Under the pieces are notes generated by a model. The model was not told where the DNA came from and did no database searches. It saw nothing but the letters and a program-made list of their open reading frames with translations. DNA of 20,689 nucleotides from Candidatus Pacearchaeota archaeon (GTDB lineage Archaea > Nanobdellota > Nanobdellia > Pacearchaeales > GW2011-AR1), in assembly GCA_018303895.1 (NCBI GenBank), contig JAGVXJ010000079.1, positions 1 to 20,689 of the forward strand, in the 5' to 3' direction. The position numbers and the translations under genes are program-made. Positions 1 to 8,802 of the stretch are shown here, in pieces. Position 1 is the stretch's first letter. Each line of letters starts with the position of its first letter.

Positions 1-1
1 A

Positions 2-85
2 ATTGTTGAAACGGACTTAGGAAAAGTTAGAATAACAAACCGACCTGCCCAGGAAGGAGTTCTCAACGGCGTTTTGGTTGAATAA
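2..85 (+). CDS. C-terminal end of an unidentified protein (cut by window edge)
   Basis: An open frame enters from the left edge and stops with TAA at 83-85. It gives 27 residues that include TDLGKVRITNRPAQEG and end in GVLVE. The composition looks like a genuine globular C-terminus, and the frame sits just upstream of tfb on the same strand. I do not recognise the family. In some archaea the H/ACA protein gene gar1 precedes tfb, but these residues do not resemble the Gar1 tails I know, so I do not make that call. Confidence 0.55.
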   Translation: MVETDLGKVRITNRPAQEGVLNGVLVE

Positions 86-132
86 TTTTCCAGAAAATTC
101 ACCACTTTTGAAATACTTCTAAAAGATAAACC

Positions 133-157
133 TTTATAAAGCCAAAAAGTTTATAAA
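133..157 (+). promoter_or_regulatory. Duplicated TATA box upstream of tfb
   Basis: Two identical octamers TTTATAAA lie at 133-140 and 150-157, each followed by a purine- or C-led short stretch. The downstream copy predicts a start site about 25 bp on (near 180), giving a leader of roughly 20 nt before the ATG at 199. Most other genes in this window have one box and no leader, so tfb may have a second start site or an additional control. The boxes are seen directly; their use is inferred. Confidence 0.55.
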
Positions 158-198
158 CCATATCTTAAACTCCTCAAAAATAACAAAAAAATTCTAAA

Positions 199-1128
199 AT
201 GAGTTTTGTAAAAAAATGCCCAGAATGTGGAAGTATCAACCTCAATTATGATCCTCATCTTGGAGAGATAATCTGTAATGATTGCGGACTGGTCATTGAA
301 GAAAAAATGGTTGATACTGGAATTGATTTACAAGGAAAGTTCGACAAAGGAGAAAAAAAAGGCAGAGGTGGAGCACCAATTTCTTTACAAAAATTCGATA
401 AAGGATTAACAACCAACGTCGGAGAAATATCAGATATTTACAAACTTGATTCTAAACAAACAAGAAAATTTTTAAGATTAAAAAAATGGCAGGAAAGAGT
501 TTCAACTTCTATTGAAAGAAATCTTCGTCTTGCAATGGCTGAATTAAGAGTTATTGCATCTTACCTAAATCTTCCAAATGTCGTCAGAGATGAGGCATCA
601 AGAATTTACAACTACGTTCTTCAAAGAGGTTTAGTTAGAGGAAGAAGTATGGAGTCAGTAATCGCTGCCTGTCTTTACACTGCTTGTCGTTCGTATAACA
701 TTCCAAGAACTTTAGATGAGATGGCTACAGCGTCGGATGTTGAAAGAAAAGAAATTGGAAGAACATACCGATTTGTAATAAGAAAATTAGGAATAAAAGT
801 TCAGCAGAGTTCTCCGAAAGATTACATCTCAAGATTTTCTTCTGTTTTGAAACTTTCTCCAAAAACACAAAATGAAGCACTGAAAGTTTTAAGAGAAGCA
901 GAAAAAGTTGAATTGACTTCTGGAAGAGGCCCGGCAGGAATTGCTGCCGCTGCACTTTACGTCGCTGCTTTGATGAATGATGAGAAAAAAACCCAGAGAG
1001 AAGTAGCCGACATCGCAGGAATAACTGAAGTTACAATCAGGAATCGTTACAAAGAATTAATTGAAAAATTGAAACTCGAAGAAAAAATCAAACAAAAAGA
1101 AAAAGAGTTAGCTAAGAAAAAAAATTAA
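199..1128 (+). CDS. tfb: Transcription initiation factor B (TFB, archaeal TFIIB)
   Basis: This 309-residue protein recruits RNA polymerase to TBP-bound TATA promoters. The N-terminal zinc ribbon has Cys7, Cys10, Cys26 and Cys29. It is followed by a B-finger/linker region (about residues 50-75, with GRGGAP) and two cyclin-like repeats at about 105-200 and 205-295. The second repeat holds the characteristic GRGPAGIAAAALY segment and a helix-turn-helix (REVADIAGITEVTIRNRYKE) that in known TFBs contacts the BRE. The tail is a highly charged Lys/Glu run. Length is normal for the family (about 300). The ATG at 199 is the only start that preserves the zinc ribbon. It is preceded by two TATA boxes and converges with the minus-strand gene ending at 1181. 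Being complete and typical, it fixes the window as archaeal. Confidence 0.97.
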   Translation: MSFVKKCPECGSINLNYDPHLGEIICNDCGLVIEEKMVDTGIDLQGKFDKGEKKGRGGAPISLQKFDKGLTTNVGEISDIYKLDSKQTRKFLRLKKWQERVSTSIERNLRLAMAELRVIASYLNLPNVVRDEASRIYNYVLQRGLVRGRSMESVIAACLYTACRSYNIPRTLDEMATASDVERKEIGRTYRFVIRKLGIKVQQSSPKDYISRFSSVLKLSPKTQNEALKVLREAEKVELTSGRGPAGIAAAALYVAALMNDEKKTQREVADIAGITEVTIRNRYKELIEKLKLEEKIKQKEKELAKKKN

Positions 1129-1173
1129 TTTTAGAAAGTTTAATCAGATTATTTTAAGTAGAAATTATTATTT

Positions 1174-1180
1174 AAAAAAA
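1174..1180 (-). terminator. Oligo-T run directly after the 1181 stop codon
   Basis: Reading the minus strand, seven consecutive T residues (A run at 1174-1180 on the plus strand) follow the TAA stop of the gene ending at 1181. Archaeal RNA polymerase terminates at T-rich stretches without a required hairpin, so this is a plausible 3' end for the 3923-1181 transcript. It is based on composition only. Confidence 0.4.
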
Positions 1181-1663
1181 TTAAAATAAACAAGGTTGGT
1201 CTTGTCTAAATTCAGTTGGTTTATACATTCCAAATTTTGTTTTGAATCTATTCCGTCTAGAATTATCTTTCATTACTCGCTTTCCTCTTGTTTCTCTCAT
1301 CCACAAAACTTCTGGAATTACTTTGTTAACAAAATTACAATAGTCCTCAGAATTTCTAACTCTTACTCGTTCATTTTGGTCGTTAAAATGTCCAACACCA
1401 AAACAGTATGGAACATATCCTGAAGCAAGAGAACGCATTGGACGATAAACTCCATTAACAAGAACTGCACCCAAGTCAAATTTTTCAGTCGATTCTGGGA
1501 AAACTCCGTCGGTGATTAGTTTATTTTCAATTTCCTCTTTGAATTGATTATGATTAGTGTATAAAACCCTAAGGTCTTTTGTTTCTTGAGATACTTTTGA
1601 CGGATTTCCCCATGTTAAAAAAGGAACTCCAATTAAATCGTATCTGTTTTCAACTTCTAACAA
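1181..1663 (-). CDS. Unidentified protein of about 160 aa, possibly the displaced tail of the upstream gene
   Basis: I do not recognise this frame. It is 160 residues from a TTG at 1663, has no signal peptide, and ends in a basic region (RETRGKRV, NSRRNRFKTK) and DQPCLF. There is no ATG or GTG start and no TATA box at the expected distance. The frame stays open upstream of the TTG to a TGA at 1708-1706, and those 14 codons (with GVWAAYVVGRD) read like real protein. The extension overlaps the last codons of the 3923-1701 gene and lies in its +1 frame. So it is either a TTG-initiated cotranscribed gene or the C-terminus of that protein, separated by a single-base frameshift. I slightly favour the second. 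Confidence 0.5.
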   Translation of the reverse strand: MLEVENRYDLIGVPFLTWGNPSKVSQETKDLRVLYTNHNQFKEEIENKLITDGVFPESTEKFDLGAVLVNGVYRPMRSLASGYVPYCFGVGHFNDQNERVRVRNSEDYCNFVNKVIPEVLWMRETRGKRVMKDNSRRNRFKTKFGMYKPTEFRQDQPCLF

Positions 1664-1700
1664 ATCTCTTCCAACAACATAAGCTGCCCAAACTCCATTA

Positions 1701-3923
1701 TTATTTCAGAAAAGAATTGTATTTTTTGAGTGTCGCTGCAGCATAATCTTTAGTCGAACGAGACTTCCCAAATAATTTTGGATTTGTTGTAAGAAAACTT
1801 CTTATATCTTTAGTTAGAATTTCAGGAACAATAGCATATTCAGGTTCTCTTCCAAGATTAGAATAATAAACTTCTCGAATAAGAAGTGCAATATTACTAT
1901 TATCTAATTCTTCTTCACCCCATAAGCTATTAATGCTTAACAATTCAGATTTATAATTACCATAATTCTCGTCGTCTGAATAGGATTCAATCAAATTATT
2001 TAATGCATTTATTGTCTGAGAACCAAGATTTCCAGTTAGTCGAATATTCTTATCAATAAGCCCCAATTCTTGAAGTTGTTTTTGTAATGCCGCATTCCTT
2101 GGAGTATAAATACCTGAATTATATGCTGCAGAAATAATTTCTACTTCATTAGAATTTAGAGATGAATCACTAGGAGAATAAACTTGGATAAGTTTTGAAA
2201 GATATCTTTGACCTTCCTGAACACTCCCCTCTATTGTAGATAACTGTTTCCTTTTTAATTCTAAATCAGTATTTGGCTCAAAATTTAAAATATTATCTTC
2301 CAAAACAGAATCAGAAACTTGCATATATCCTAAACTAGAACTTCTCCTTAAAGAAGAAGACTGTAAACTGTTTTCAATTTTAAAAAGTTCAGAATCACCA
2401 AAATGTGATTCACGGTCAATAATTGCTGCAGTTAAAGCTTCCAAACTTTCCAGTTTACCAGACGGAAGATCAAATTCTTTTTGTCGCTCTAATGCCGAAT
2501 TATGTAAAACCTCTGCCCATTTTTCTGGATTAGGAACTCCTTTTGCACGAAGAGTTTGTTCAATATCTAAATTATTACACATAATTTTATCACATTCATC
2601 ACCCAATTTTAACACAACACTATTAATTGGAGAATTTGGATTTGAAAAGTATTCACTTTCGAAATTTTTAGTTTGGATTCCTCGAGAAGAAAAGTCAATT
2701 AAATTTTTTCCATTTAATAATAAAGAAAAGAGGGAATTATCGTTACCTGATTTTATTGATTTAGAAATTTCCCCGTTAAGAACATTCAAATAATTGTTTC
2801 CCCAATGGATTATTGAGTCACCCTCTGAATTTATTTCAATTTTACCCTCATTAAAAAAAATTTCGGTTCGGTCATTTAAAGGAATTATTTTAAAATTGTC
2901 TTTGGTTATTAAATCAAAAGATTTTGAACCGAAAGAACCAAGACCACTACTTCTAGAAAGACCATTCATCTCTTGCCAAGTTTTAACATATTCAGCAGTG
3001 ACTGAATCATAAACTCCATCAATAGAATTTTCAGGCATACCAACAATTCCCTGAATTGCTTTGACACTATCCCCTGAATCGCCTATTTGAAAAGAACGTT
3101 GATTTTCTGCTTGGGAAAAGTCAATCAAATAATTCTTAGGCAAAAAATTAACTTCAAAACCATTTCCACCAACTAAAATACCATCAAGATGTTCGGGAAA
3201 ATCTTTGTTATTTAAAAAAGTAATATAATTTTTCCCAGAAAGAAAATTTTCTTCAGGAATATCTACTTCTTCAAAAACAAAAACATCTGTCTTTGAAGCA
3301 GAAATAGAAAATTCATTAACTTCTGAAATAGACCCTTTAGGCACAGAAAAAAGATTATTCTCCGGATCAAAATGAATATCCCCTTTTTCCACAAAAAATC
3401 CATCTGAAAATTTCATCTTATTACCTGAATAAGTTACTGCAGAAAGAATAACCGAGTTATCATTTGGCAAAAGAGAATTATCCACTTCGCAACCATTAGA
3501 GCATGAAACTTTCAAAAGTTTAGTTGAAGAATCAAAAAAGACATGGGCATTTGGGGGGACAAAAAATTCTCCTTCCCCGAAATCTAATATACTTGGTTCA
3601 CCACAACTTGAAAAATCTGCTTTAACGACGCCACCATCAGAATTAAAATTAATATATGCGGGGTTTCTAGTCTCTCTAGAAGACTTAACACAAGAAATTT
3701 CTTTGTCATCAAATATAATCGAAGAATTAGGATTATTAAAATTACAAGAAACAGTGTTAGAGTTGGACAATTTGTCGCAACGAGCACCAACTGAATCAAG
3801 ATTAAAATTGAGATTCAAGTCTTGACCATAATCAAGAGAAGTTTCCTCGCTAATAATCAAAACAGAACAAAATAAAATACTCAACAAGGATATGAACAGG
3901 AATAAAAAAGACTTAGTACCCAT
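1701..3923 (-). CDS. Exported murein-binding-like and lytic-transglycosylase-like protein
   Basis: The protein has 740 residues from the ATG at 3923; a GTG one codon earlier is possible, but the TATA box at 3945-3952 places the transcript start on this ATG. A signal peptide (LFLFISLLSILFCSVLII) leads to a beta-rich, Cys-containing region (about 40-275). Next is a PG_binding_1-like domain at about 280-340 (IDGVYDSVTAEYVKTWQ, then GSFGSKS). A second beta-rich spacer leads to a transglycosylase-like (SLT) domain at about 495-610 with the proposed catalytic Glu505 in DRESHFG, GYMQV near 532 and AAYNSG near 599. In SLT enzymes the Glu cleaves the MurNAc-GlcNAc bond. The first 340 residues are paralogous to the N-terminus of the 7902-4861 protein. 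Murein activity is inferred from motifs; the substrate is unknown, as the encoding organism is archaeal. Confidence 0.8.
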   Translation of the reverse strand: MGTKSFLFLFISLLSILFCSVLIISEETSLDYGQDLNLNFNLDSVGARCDKLSNSNTVSCNFNNPNSSIIFDDKEISCVKSSRETRNPAYINFNSDGGVVKADFSSCGEPSILDFGEGEFFVPPNAHVFFDSSTKLLKVSCSNGCEVDNSLLPNDNSVILSAVTYSGNKMKFSDGFFVEKGDIHFDPENNLFSVPKGSISEVNEFSISASKTDVFVFEEVDIPEENFLSGKNYITFLNNKDFPEHLDGILVGGNGFEVNFLPKNYLIDFSQAENQRSFQIGDSGDSVKAIQGIVGMPENSIDGVYDSVTAEYVKTWQEMNGLSRSSGLGSFGSKSFDLITKDNFKIIPLNDRTEIFFNEGKIEINSEGDSIIHWGNNYLNVLNGEISKSIKSGNDNSLFSLLLNGKNLIDFSSRGIQTKNFESEYFSNPNSPINSVVLKLGDECDKIMCNNLDIEQTLRAKGVPNPEKWAEVLHNSALERQKEFDLPSGKLESLEALTAAIIDRESHFGDSELFKIENSLQSSSLRRSSSLGYMQVSDSVLEDNILNFEPNTDLELKRKQLSTIEGSVQEGQRYLSKLIQVYSPSDSSLNSNEVEIISAAYNSGIYTPRNAALQKQLQELGLIDKNIRLTGNLGSQTINALNNLIESYSDDENYGNYKSELLSINSLWGEEELDNSNIALLIREVYYSNLGREPEYAIVPEILTKDIRSFLTTNPKLFGKSRSTKDYAAATLKKYNSFLK

Positions 3924-3944
3924 CACTGATTTAAGAGAAGAAGG

Positions 3945-3952
3945 TATATAAA
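3945..3952 (-). promoter_or_regulatory. TATA box for the transglycosylase gene
   Basis: On the minus strand the octamer is TTTATATA, centred about 25 bp upstream of the ATG at 3923, so transcription should begin at or within a base or two of the start codon (leaderless). With the plus-strand box at 4003-4010 it forms a compact divergent promoter region between two wall-hydrolase genes. Confidence 0.65.
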
Positions 3953-4002
3953 ATTAGTCAATCAAAATTTTAATTACGATTTACTATTCTAAAAAAGTAA
4001 CA

Positions 4003-4010
4003 TTTATAAA
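4003..4010 (+). promoter_or_regulatory. TATA box for the amidase gene
   Basis: TTTATAAA is centred about 25 bp upstream of the ATG at 4032, which predicts a leaderless mRNA. It lies about 55 bp from the oppositely oriented box at 3945-3952, so the two divergent hydrolase genes may share regulatory input. Confidence 0.65.
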
Positions 4011-4031
4011 ATCATTATTCTCCTTTGTAAA

Positions 4032-4880
4032 ATGATTAGTTTAAAAAAAGTTTTAGTTTTAGCTACAGCAATAATTTCTTTAGTTTTGCTGCCAAATGAA
4101 ATAAATAAGGAAAAATCAAATAAAAAATATTTATCTGAAATCCAAGAAAGTCAGCCAGTTAAAAGAGACTATGATTTGTTTATACTTGATCCAGGACATG
4201 GAGGAATAGATTCTGGTGCAACCCAAAAACGAGTAAGAGAAGATGAAATAAACTATGATGTTGTTGTCAGATTAAACCGAATTTTAACAGATAAGGGATA
4301 CTTAGTACATCAAACAGTGTATGATTCAACAACAAAATTTGAACCTCAGGAAAAATTAAGACGAGGAAATGATGAAGGACTAGTAGATAAAGAGAAGAAT
4401 TTTCTCCCATTAACAAAAAGAATGCTTTATGAAAGAGCAGAAATTATAAATAGTTTTTCAGACAAAAATCCCTTGCTGGTTAGTGTTCATACAAACTCAA
4501 CAAGAGAAGAAGTAAGTGGAACAAGTATTTATTATCCTTCACAAATAATTTATGACAAAAAAGAATGGGAAGACAATTCAAAAAAACTGGCTATAGAAAT
4601 AGAGAAATCATTTGAAAAAAATAAAATTCCACTATACAGCATGGGATTTTTAGGTTTTGAATTTCCATTAGAAAGAATTAGAGATATAATAAGGGATGAT
4701 GAAAATTTCAAAATAGTCATTTTCAAAAAAACAAATCTTGAAACAAAAATTCTCATTGAATGCGGCAATTTAAAAAACCCAGATGATTTCTTAAGATTAA
4801 AGGATCCGAAAGAACGACAGAAAATTGCAGACGCAATCGCAGAGGGATTAATTAATTATACTAACAACAGTAAGATTTGA
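4032..4880 (+). CDS. N-acetylmuramoyl-L-alanine amidase, Amidase_3 (AmiC-like) family, membrane-anchored or exported
   Basis: This 282-residue zinc amidase is of the type that cleaves the bond between MurNAc and the stem peptide of murein. An N-terminal hydrophobic helix (about residues 4-20) is a signal peptide or anchor. The catalytic domain spans about 46-278. Proposed zinc ligands are His56 in DPGHGG, Glu70 in REDEIN and His153 in VSVHTNS; the general-base Glu243 sits in LIECGNLKNPDDF, matching the family's usual E-x-G-f-x-x-N-p-x-d end motif. All key residues are present, so it should be active. About 80 residues between His153 and Glu243 are longer than in minimal amidases. It converges with the 1,013-aa gene, overlapping its 3' end by 20 bp, and diverges from a transglycosylase-like gene. 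Confidence 0.9.
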   Translation: MISLKKVLVLATAIISLVLLPNEINKEKSNKKYLSEIQESQPVKRDYDLFILDPGHGGIDSGATQKRVREDEINYDVVVRLNRILTDKGYLVHQTVYDSTTKFEPQEKLRRGNDEGLVDKEKNFLPLTKRMLYERAEIINSFSDKNPLLVSVHTNSTREEVSGTSIYYPSQIIYDKKEWEDNSKKLAIEIEKSFEKNKIPLYSMGFLGFEFPLERIRDIIRDDENFKIVIFKKTNLETKILIECGNLKNPDDFLRLKDPKERQKIADAIAEGLINYTNNSKI

Positions 4881-7800
4881 ACGCATCTTTATATCTATCA
4901 GGGTAGGCATTAAAATATGTAGAAGTGTCATACCCCTTACCTTTCCAATAATAAGAAGCAATTCTTCCTTTCACATTACCAACTCGACCTTTAAATGAAT
5001 CTGCTTCTTGGGGATTTACTGAAGGTAAAATTTCACCATTAGCAAGAGCACGAGTATAAGCAGAATCTAATCCAGAATTCCAAGCAGCCCCAATAACTTT
5101 TATGTCATTATCTGTTAAAACTTTTCTATTTGAGGGAATATATTTTTTGAAAATCGCTTCCATAATAAAAGATGTCGCTTTCATAGAACCTTCATCTGTT
5201 GTTAAGTCAATTCCACTGATATCTCTCTTAAGAAAAGTAGCCGCCTGAGCCAAAGTTCCAGATTTTACCTGAGTAAAAGTCCCCTGAGAAACCCCTTCAT
5301 CAATTCCAGCAACTCTTGCAAAAGTTCTCTCAGCAAGGTGAGACAATACTTGAACCTTACTCTTCCCACCCTCCAAAGAAGTTACTGCTAAAATCGCGGA
5401 AGTAAAGGAATTTTTTTGATAAGATGGAACTGATTTTGGAATACTTACTTTTTGTAAATTGTCTATAACTGCATTACTGACCCCAAGATATCTTGCTTTT
5501 TCTATTGGAGATTCAAAACCTTTACACTTTTCACCATTACAATTTTTTGAAGAGGTATCCTGAGAAATAACAACTGAAGATTTGGGCGTAGGTGAAGGAG
5601 TATTTGCAACAACGATTTGATTTCTAACTTTTTCATTTGCTCGAGTAACACCATAAAGAGAAAGATCCGGCCTATCAACAGTTTGATCCAAAAATTCTAC
5701 ATGAAGGGGATTTTTATCTTTTCCATAATGAATCAAATGGGTAACTTCTGGCCGTTTAACAAGTAATTCGTCGATAGCAGTAATTTGCTGAACATTCTCA
5801 TCAAAAAACTTTCCACCAACAAAAGTTACTTTTTGATATCCATCAAATCCGGGAAGTTTAGCATAGTATTGATTAACATAAAGGCTATCTTTATTTTTAA
5901 CATTTAATGATTTCATTAATTGACTATTAACTGAATCAGAATTAGAACTGTCTGAAAGTTTAATTTTAGTTTCTTTAAATCCAGTTACCGCACCAACATG
6001 AGTATTTTTCTGATTAGACAATCCATTCACCATCGCCTCAGATAAATAGTCTGAATCCTTGTAATAAAAAGAGATTATGTCTCCTGATTCTAAGTCTACT
6101 GGATTAGTAATTCTTCTGTTGAGAATATCTCCCTCTTCCTTCCTAATTCTATCTGACAAATCAGTAATAATTTTTCCTTTTTCAATCTCATATTTTGGAA
6201 GATCAGAATTTTTTAAATTTTCAATGGTCGCCATTCTTGAAGAATATTCCTCGTTCACTGATTGTTTAAGCTGATCTAATTTAGATTTTTCCTCCGCACT
6301 AAGAAAATCCTCTGAAGAATAAATACTCCGCCCATTTTTTGCAAGCATGTGTTTTTTCATTTCCCAAGCCGCACCAAAAACTCCTGCCTTTTCATTAAAC
6401 TTCATAGAAGCGTCTTTTGATTGCTCATTATACAAATGACAAACTGTAGCTGCGCACTGAGCTCGGTAAGGATTAATTTTCCCCTCTTTTGTGTAGTCTT
6501 TCAAAAGCTGTTGTGAAGAAAATTTACGAAAAAAACTATCTTTTCCTGTAGCAGTCATAGATCCAACCTCTTTTCCAGACTCATCAAAAAAAGAAAGTTT
6601 AGAGGGAATATTTAGTCCGCTATCAAAAACAGATTTAACCATTTTTTGATTAAAAGAAATTCCATCGAAAGAATAATATTTATCTCCCACATCGAAATCA
6701 ATTTTACCAAAAAAACTTGAAGAAAGACCAGTTTTATCGACGAAAAATTCTGCACTACCACCTTTAGGAAAAATTGTCAAGCTAGATGCTGAATTTTCAC
6801 CAACTTCACCACCCTGCATTACCTTAGCCGATTTAGACCCAAAAATTCCATCGCTGATACAATTCTTGCCTGAAAAATAACCTACACAACTCCCAGAAGA
6901 TTGATAAATAGAACTTTGCCATTCTTTAATTTTCTCATAAGTAACTGAGTCATAAACTCCCGTCGGAGTAATACCTAACATAGTCTGAATATTTTTTATA
7001 TCATTAAATTCTCGCGTTCCATCTTTAGGCTTGTCTCCCAGTTTATAGCTTCTTTTTGAACCAGTAATAAACCCTGCTGAAGGTGTTGCAGGACCGGATG
7101 AAGAAAATCCGCTTAAAGTATAAGGAGTAAATCTGATTGAAAAACCCTCACCACCAACCCTAACTTTGCCGTCGTAAAATCTTACAAAATTTCCTTCTTC
7201 TTTTCCAAAGTCAAAAAAAGATTTTTTACCAAATCTAAGTTCAACATTATTGTTTGAAGGTTTTATTTCAAAACCATTGATATTCGCTTTATTCCCTTTT
7301 TCGACGGAAAATGCCCCATTTAAATAAGAAATCTGTCCGCTTGAAAGAATATATCCCTCTGGAAGTTTCACATGAGTACCATTGAATTTAATCGGCATCG
7401 CCGTTGCCCCCACACTAAGAGAGGGAAGACTTGAAACTTCACCCCCATCTGGAATAGAAATACTAACTCCTTTTCCCTCTTCATATTTAACTACTGAATG
7501 TGGTGGGGCATAAAATTTATTTCCATTAATAGTTAGTTCTGCTCCACGATTACTAACCAGAGCATCCAGTTTAATTAATTCCCCCCTGTAATTAACTTTT
7601 GCATAAGAAGGAATTTTTCCTTTTCTAACAGTAATTTCTTCAAGAGCATAATTTTTACCCACCAATGCAGGAACATTTACATCATCTTCCTCACCCTGAA
7701 AAGTGCATTGAAAATCACTTTCTTCTTTAGCCAAATTAAGTTTGTCACAAAGAACGCTATCTGCAGATGTTACAGCAGGAACCTTTAATGGATTTACATT

Positions 7801-7902
7801 ATTCGGACTAGGAACATAAACTTCAGCAGCATAAATCTTTCCAAGTAAAGTCAAACCAATAACAAAAAAGATACAAACCAAAAAAAATAATTTTTTTTTC
7901 AT
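4861..7902 (-). CDS. Exported multidomain protein: murein-binding-like, papain-like peptidase and transglycosylase-like
   Basis: I choose the ATG at 7902 (1,013 aa) because it is followed by a good signal peptide (MKKKLFFLVCIFFVIGLTLL) and lies one base after the preceding stop; the frame is open 11 codons further. In order: a beta-rich Cys-containing region (about 45-275), a PG_binding_1-like domain (about 285-365, GVYDSVTYEKIKEWQ and GIFGSKS), and a papain-like NlpC/P60 or CHAP-type region (about 475-645; proposed Cys483 in RAQCAATVC, LESGDIISF, His635 in THVGAV). A Pro/Thr/Ser linker near 767-775 leads to a divergent SLT-like domain (about 825-1000; proposed Glu844 in VTSLEGG, AAWNSG at 939-944). 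The N-terminal third is paralogous to the 3923-1701 protein. The domain calls come from motifs; the SLT call is the weakest. Confidence 0.75.
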   Translation of the reverse strand: MKKKLFFLVCIFFVIGLTLLGKIYAAEVYVPSPNNVNPLKVPAVTSADSVLCDKLNLAKEESDFQCTFQGEEDDVNVPALVGKNYALEEITVRKGKIPSYAKVNYRGELIKLDALVSNRGAELTINGNKFYAPPHSVVKYEEGKGVSISIPDGGEVSSLPSLSVGATAMPIKFNGTHVKLPEGYILSSGQISYLNGAFSVEKGNKANINGFEIKPSNNNVELRFGKKSFFDFGKEEGNFVRFYDGKVRVGGEGFSIRFTPYTLSGFSSSGPATPSAGFITGSKRSYKLGDKPKDGTREFNDIKNIQTMLGITPTGVYDSVTYEKIKEWQSSIYQSSGSCVGYFSGKNCISDGIFGSKSAKVMQGGEVGENSASSLTIFPKGGSAEFFVDKTGLSSSFFGKIDFDVGDKYYSFDGISFNQKMVKSVFDSGLNIPSKLSFFDESGKEVGSMTATGKDSFFRKFSSQQLLKDYTKEGKINPYRAQCAATVCHLYNEQSKDASMKFNEKAGVFGAAWEMKKHMLAKNGRSIYSSEDFLSAEEKSKLDQLKQSVNEEYSSRMATIENLKNSDLPKYEIEKGKIITDLSDRIRKEEGDILNRRITNPVDLESGDIISFYYKDSDYLSEAMVNGLSNQKNTHVGAVTGFKETKIKLSDSSNSDSVNSQLMKSLNVKNKDSLYVNQYYAKLPGFDGYQKVTFVGGKFFDENVQQITAIDELLVKRPEVTHLIHYGKDKNPLHVEFLDQTVDRPDLSLYGVTRANEKVRNQIVVANTPSPTPKSSVVISQDTSSKNCNGEKCKGFESPIEKARYLGVSNAVIDNLQKVSIPKSVPSYQKNSFTSAILAVTSLEGGKSKVQVLSHLAERTFARVAGIDEGVSQGTFTQVKSGTLAQAATFLKRDISGIDLTTDEGSMKATSFIMEAIFKKYIPSNRKVLTDNDIKVIGAAWNSGLDSAYTRALANGEILPSVNPQEADSFKGRVGNVKGRIASYYWKGKGYDTSTYFNAYPDRYKDAFKSYCC

Positions 7903-7903
7903 T

Positions 7904-8692
7904 TTATTCAAGATTAAATCTATGTGCAAATGCAAAAAGATTAACTCCTTCTGATTTTTCTGAAGTAATGAAATAAATTATTTTATAATCAGCATCACCT
8001 GGAATTTCGATACTGGAAACATTTAGTTTATACTTCTCAGCAAGACCGTCAATACAAGTTAAACAAATTGAATCCGGTTTTTGTTGAAGAGTAATTTCCC
8101 TTGCAAGAGAATAAAGTTGTAAATAATCTGACTTAGTTGTATAACTAAAACTATTAAAAGAAAAAGCAGAATCATTTAGTACAATACTTAAAGGAATCTT
8201 TGAATTAATTGAAATCTCTTGAGAGTCAGTCAAAATTGCAGCGAATTCGGAATTATCAAAAGAATAGTTAACAATAACTGGCTGCTGAAATTCTAAAGCG
8301 TCAACACAATTTTGTATTTCTTCTTTAATGCCAGAAGAAAGTTGATTTTCAATTGTTATTTTGGAAGGCAAAAGTTGAGATGCCCCATCAAAATAATATG
8401 GAACCTCTCCTTCAAAAGAAAGTTCTTCAAAAAGGAATGAAAGAGAATTATCGGGTAGTTCATAATACCCCCCTTGAAATGAATTAATAATGAGTGTGTT
8501 ATCCGTCGCCATTTTTAAACATTCATCAAATTTAGACTTAACATCTTGAGCATAATCCGGAATAATTTTGTTTTCAGAATTCAAATCTCCGATAAGACTT
8601 CCTTTAAAAACAAAAAACAAAACAGTAACTAAAACAATCACGACAGCAATTATAATAAAAATTGTTACTTGTCCTCTTTTTGTTTTTATCAT
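7904..8692 (-). CDS. GQVTIF-type membrane-anchored exported protein, short paralogue
   Basis: From the ATG at 8692 the protein has 262 residues; a TTG nine codons upstream is possible but lies in a GC-rich hairpin region. A basic start (MIKTKRG) leads to GQVTIFIIIAVVIV and one transmembrane helix, leaving a large outer domain. The 'charged residues, G, Q, hydrophobic stretch' layout resembles archaeal class III (type IV pilin) signal peptides but lacks the usual Glu at position +5, so cleavage is uncertain. It is paralogous to the first part of the 630-aa protein at 18866-16974: both share a Cys-bearing helix, a QGGY motif, a PYY/PYW motif, then LPS or VPS and a second Cys helix. The stop is followed by one base and then the start of the giant hydrolase, implying translational coupling and a joint role. 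Function unknown. Confidence 0.75.
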   Translation of the reverse strand: MIKTKRGQVTIFIIIAVVIVLVTVLFFVFKGSLIGDLNSENKIIPDYAQDVKSKFDECLKMATDNTLIINSFQGGYYELPDNSLSFLFEELSFEGEVPYYFDGASQLLPSKITIENQLSSGIKEEIQNCVDALEFQQPVIVNYSFDNSEFAAILTDSQEISINSKIPLSIVLNDSAFSFNSFSYTTKSDYLQLYSLAREITLQQKPDSICLTCIDGLAEKYKLNVSSIEIPGDADYKIIYFITSEKSEGVNLFAFAHRFNLE

Positions 8693-8718
8693 CTTTTTTC
8701 CATTAAAACGAATCCGCA

Positions 8719-8764
8719 ACGACGAAGTCGCGAGGACCGCGCCAGGAAATCCAAAAATTTCCTG
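8719..8764. other. GC-rich hairpin cluster between the 8692 gene and the tRNA locus
   Basis: In an AT-rich background this stretch contains a perfect 8-bp hairpin (CAGGAAAT at 8743-8750 with ATTTCCTG at 8757-8764, loop CCAAAA) and, next to it, small GC stems such as CGAC-GAA-GTCG. It falls inside the predicted leader of the minus-strand gene starting at 8692 (TATA box at 8803-8810), so it may be a structured 5' UTR; it could also belong to a plus-strand RNA. The hairpin is seen directly; the role is unknown. Confidence 0.4.
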
Positions 8765-8802
8765 AGCCTTTTTTCACCCATCGAATAATTAACAAATACG
8801 AG

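Noticed and set aside
2..85. Calling the partial left-edge gene gar1 because it precedes tfb
   Set aside because: The visible C-terminal residues do not resemble Gar1; gene order alone is insufficient.
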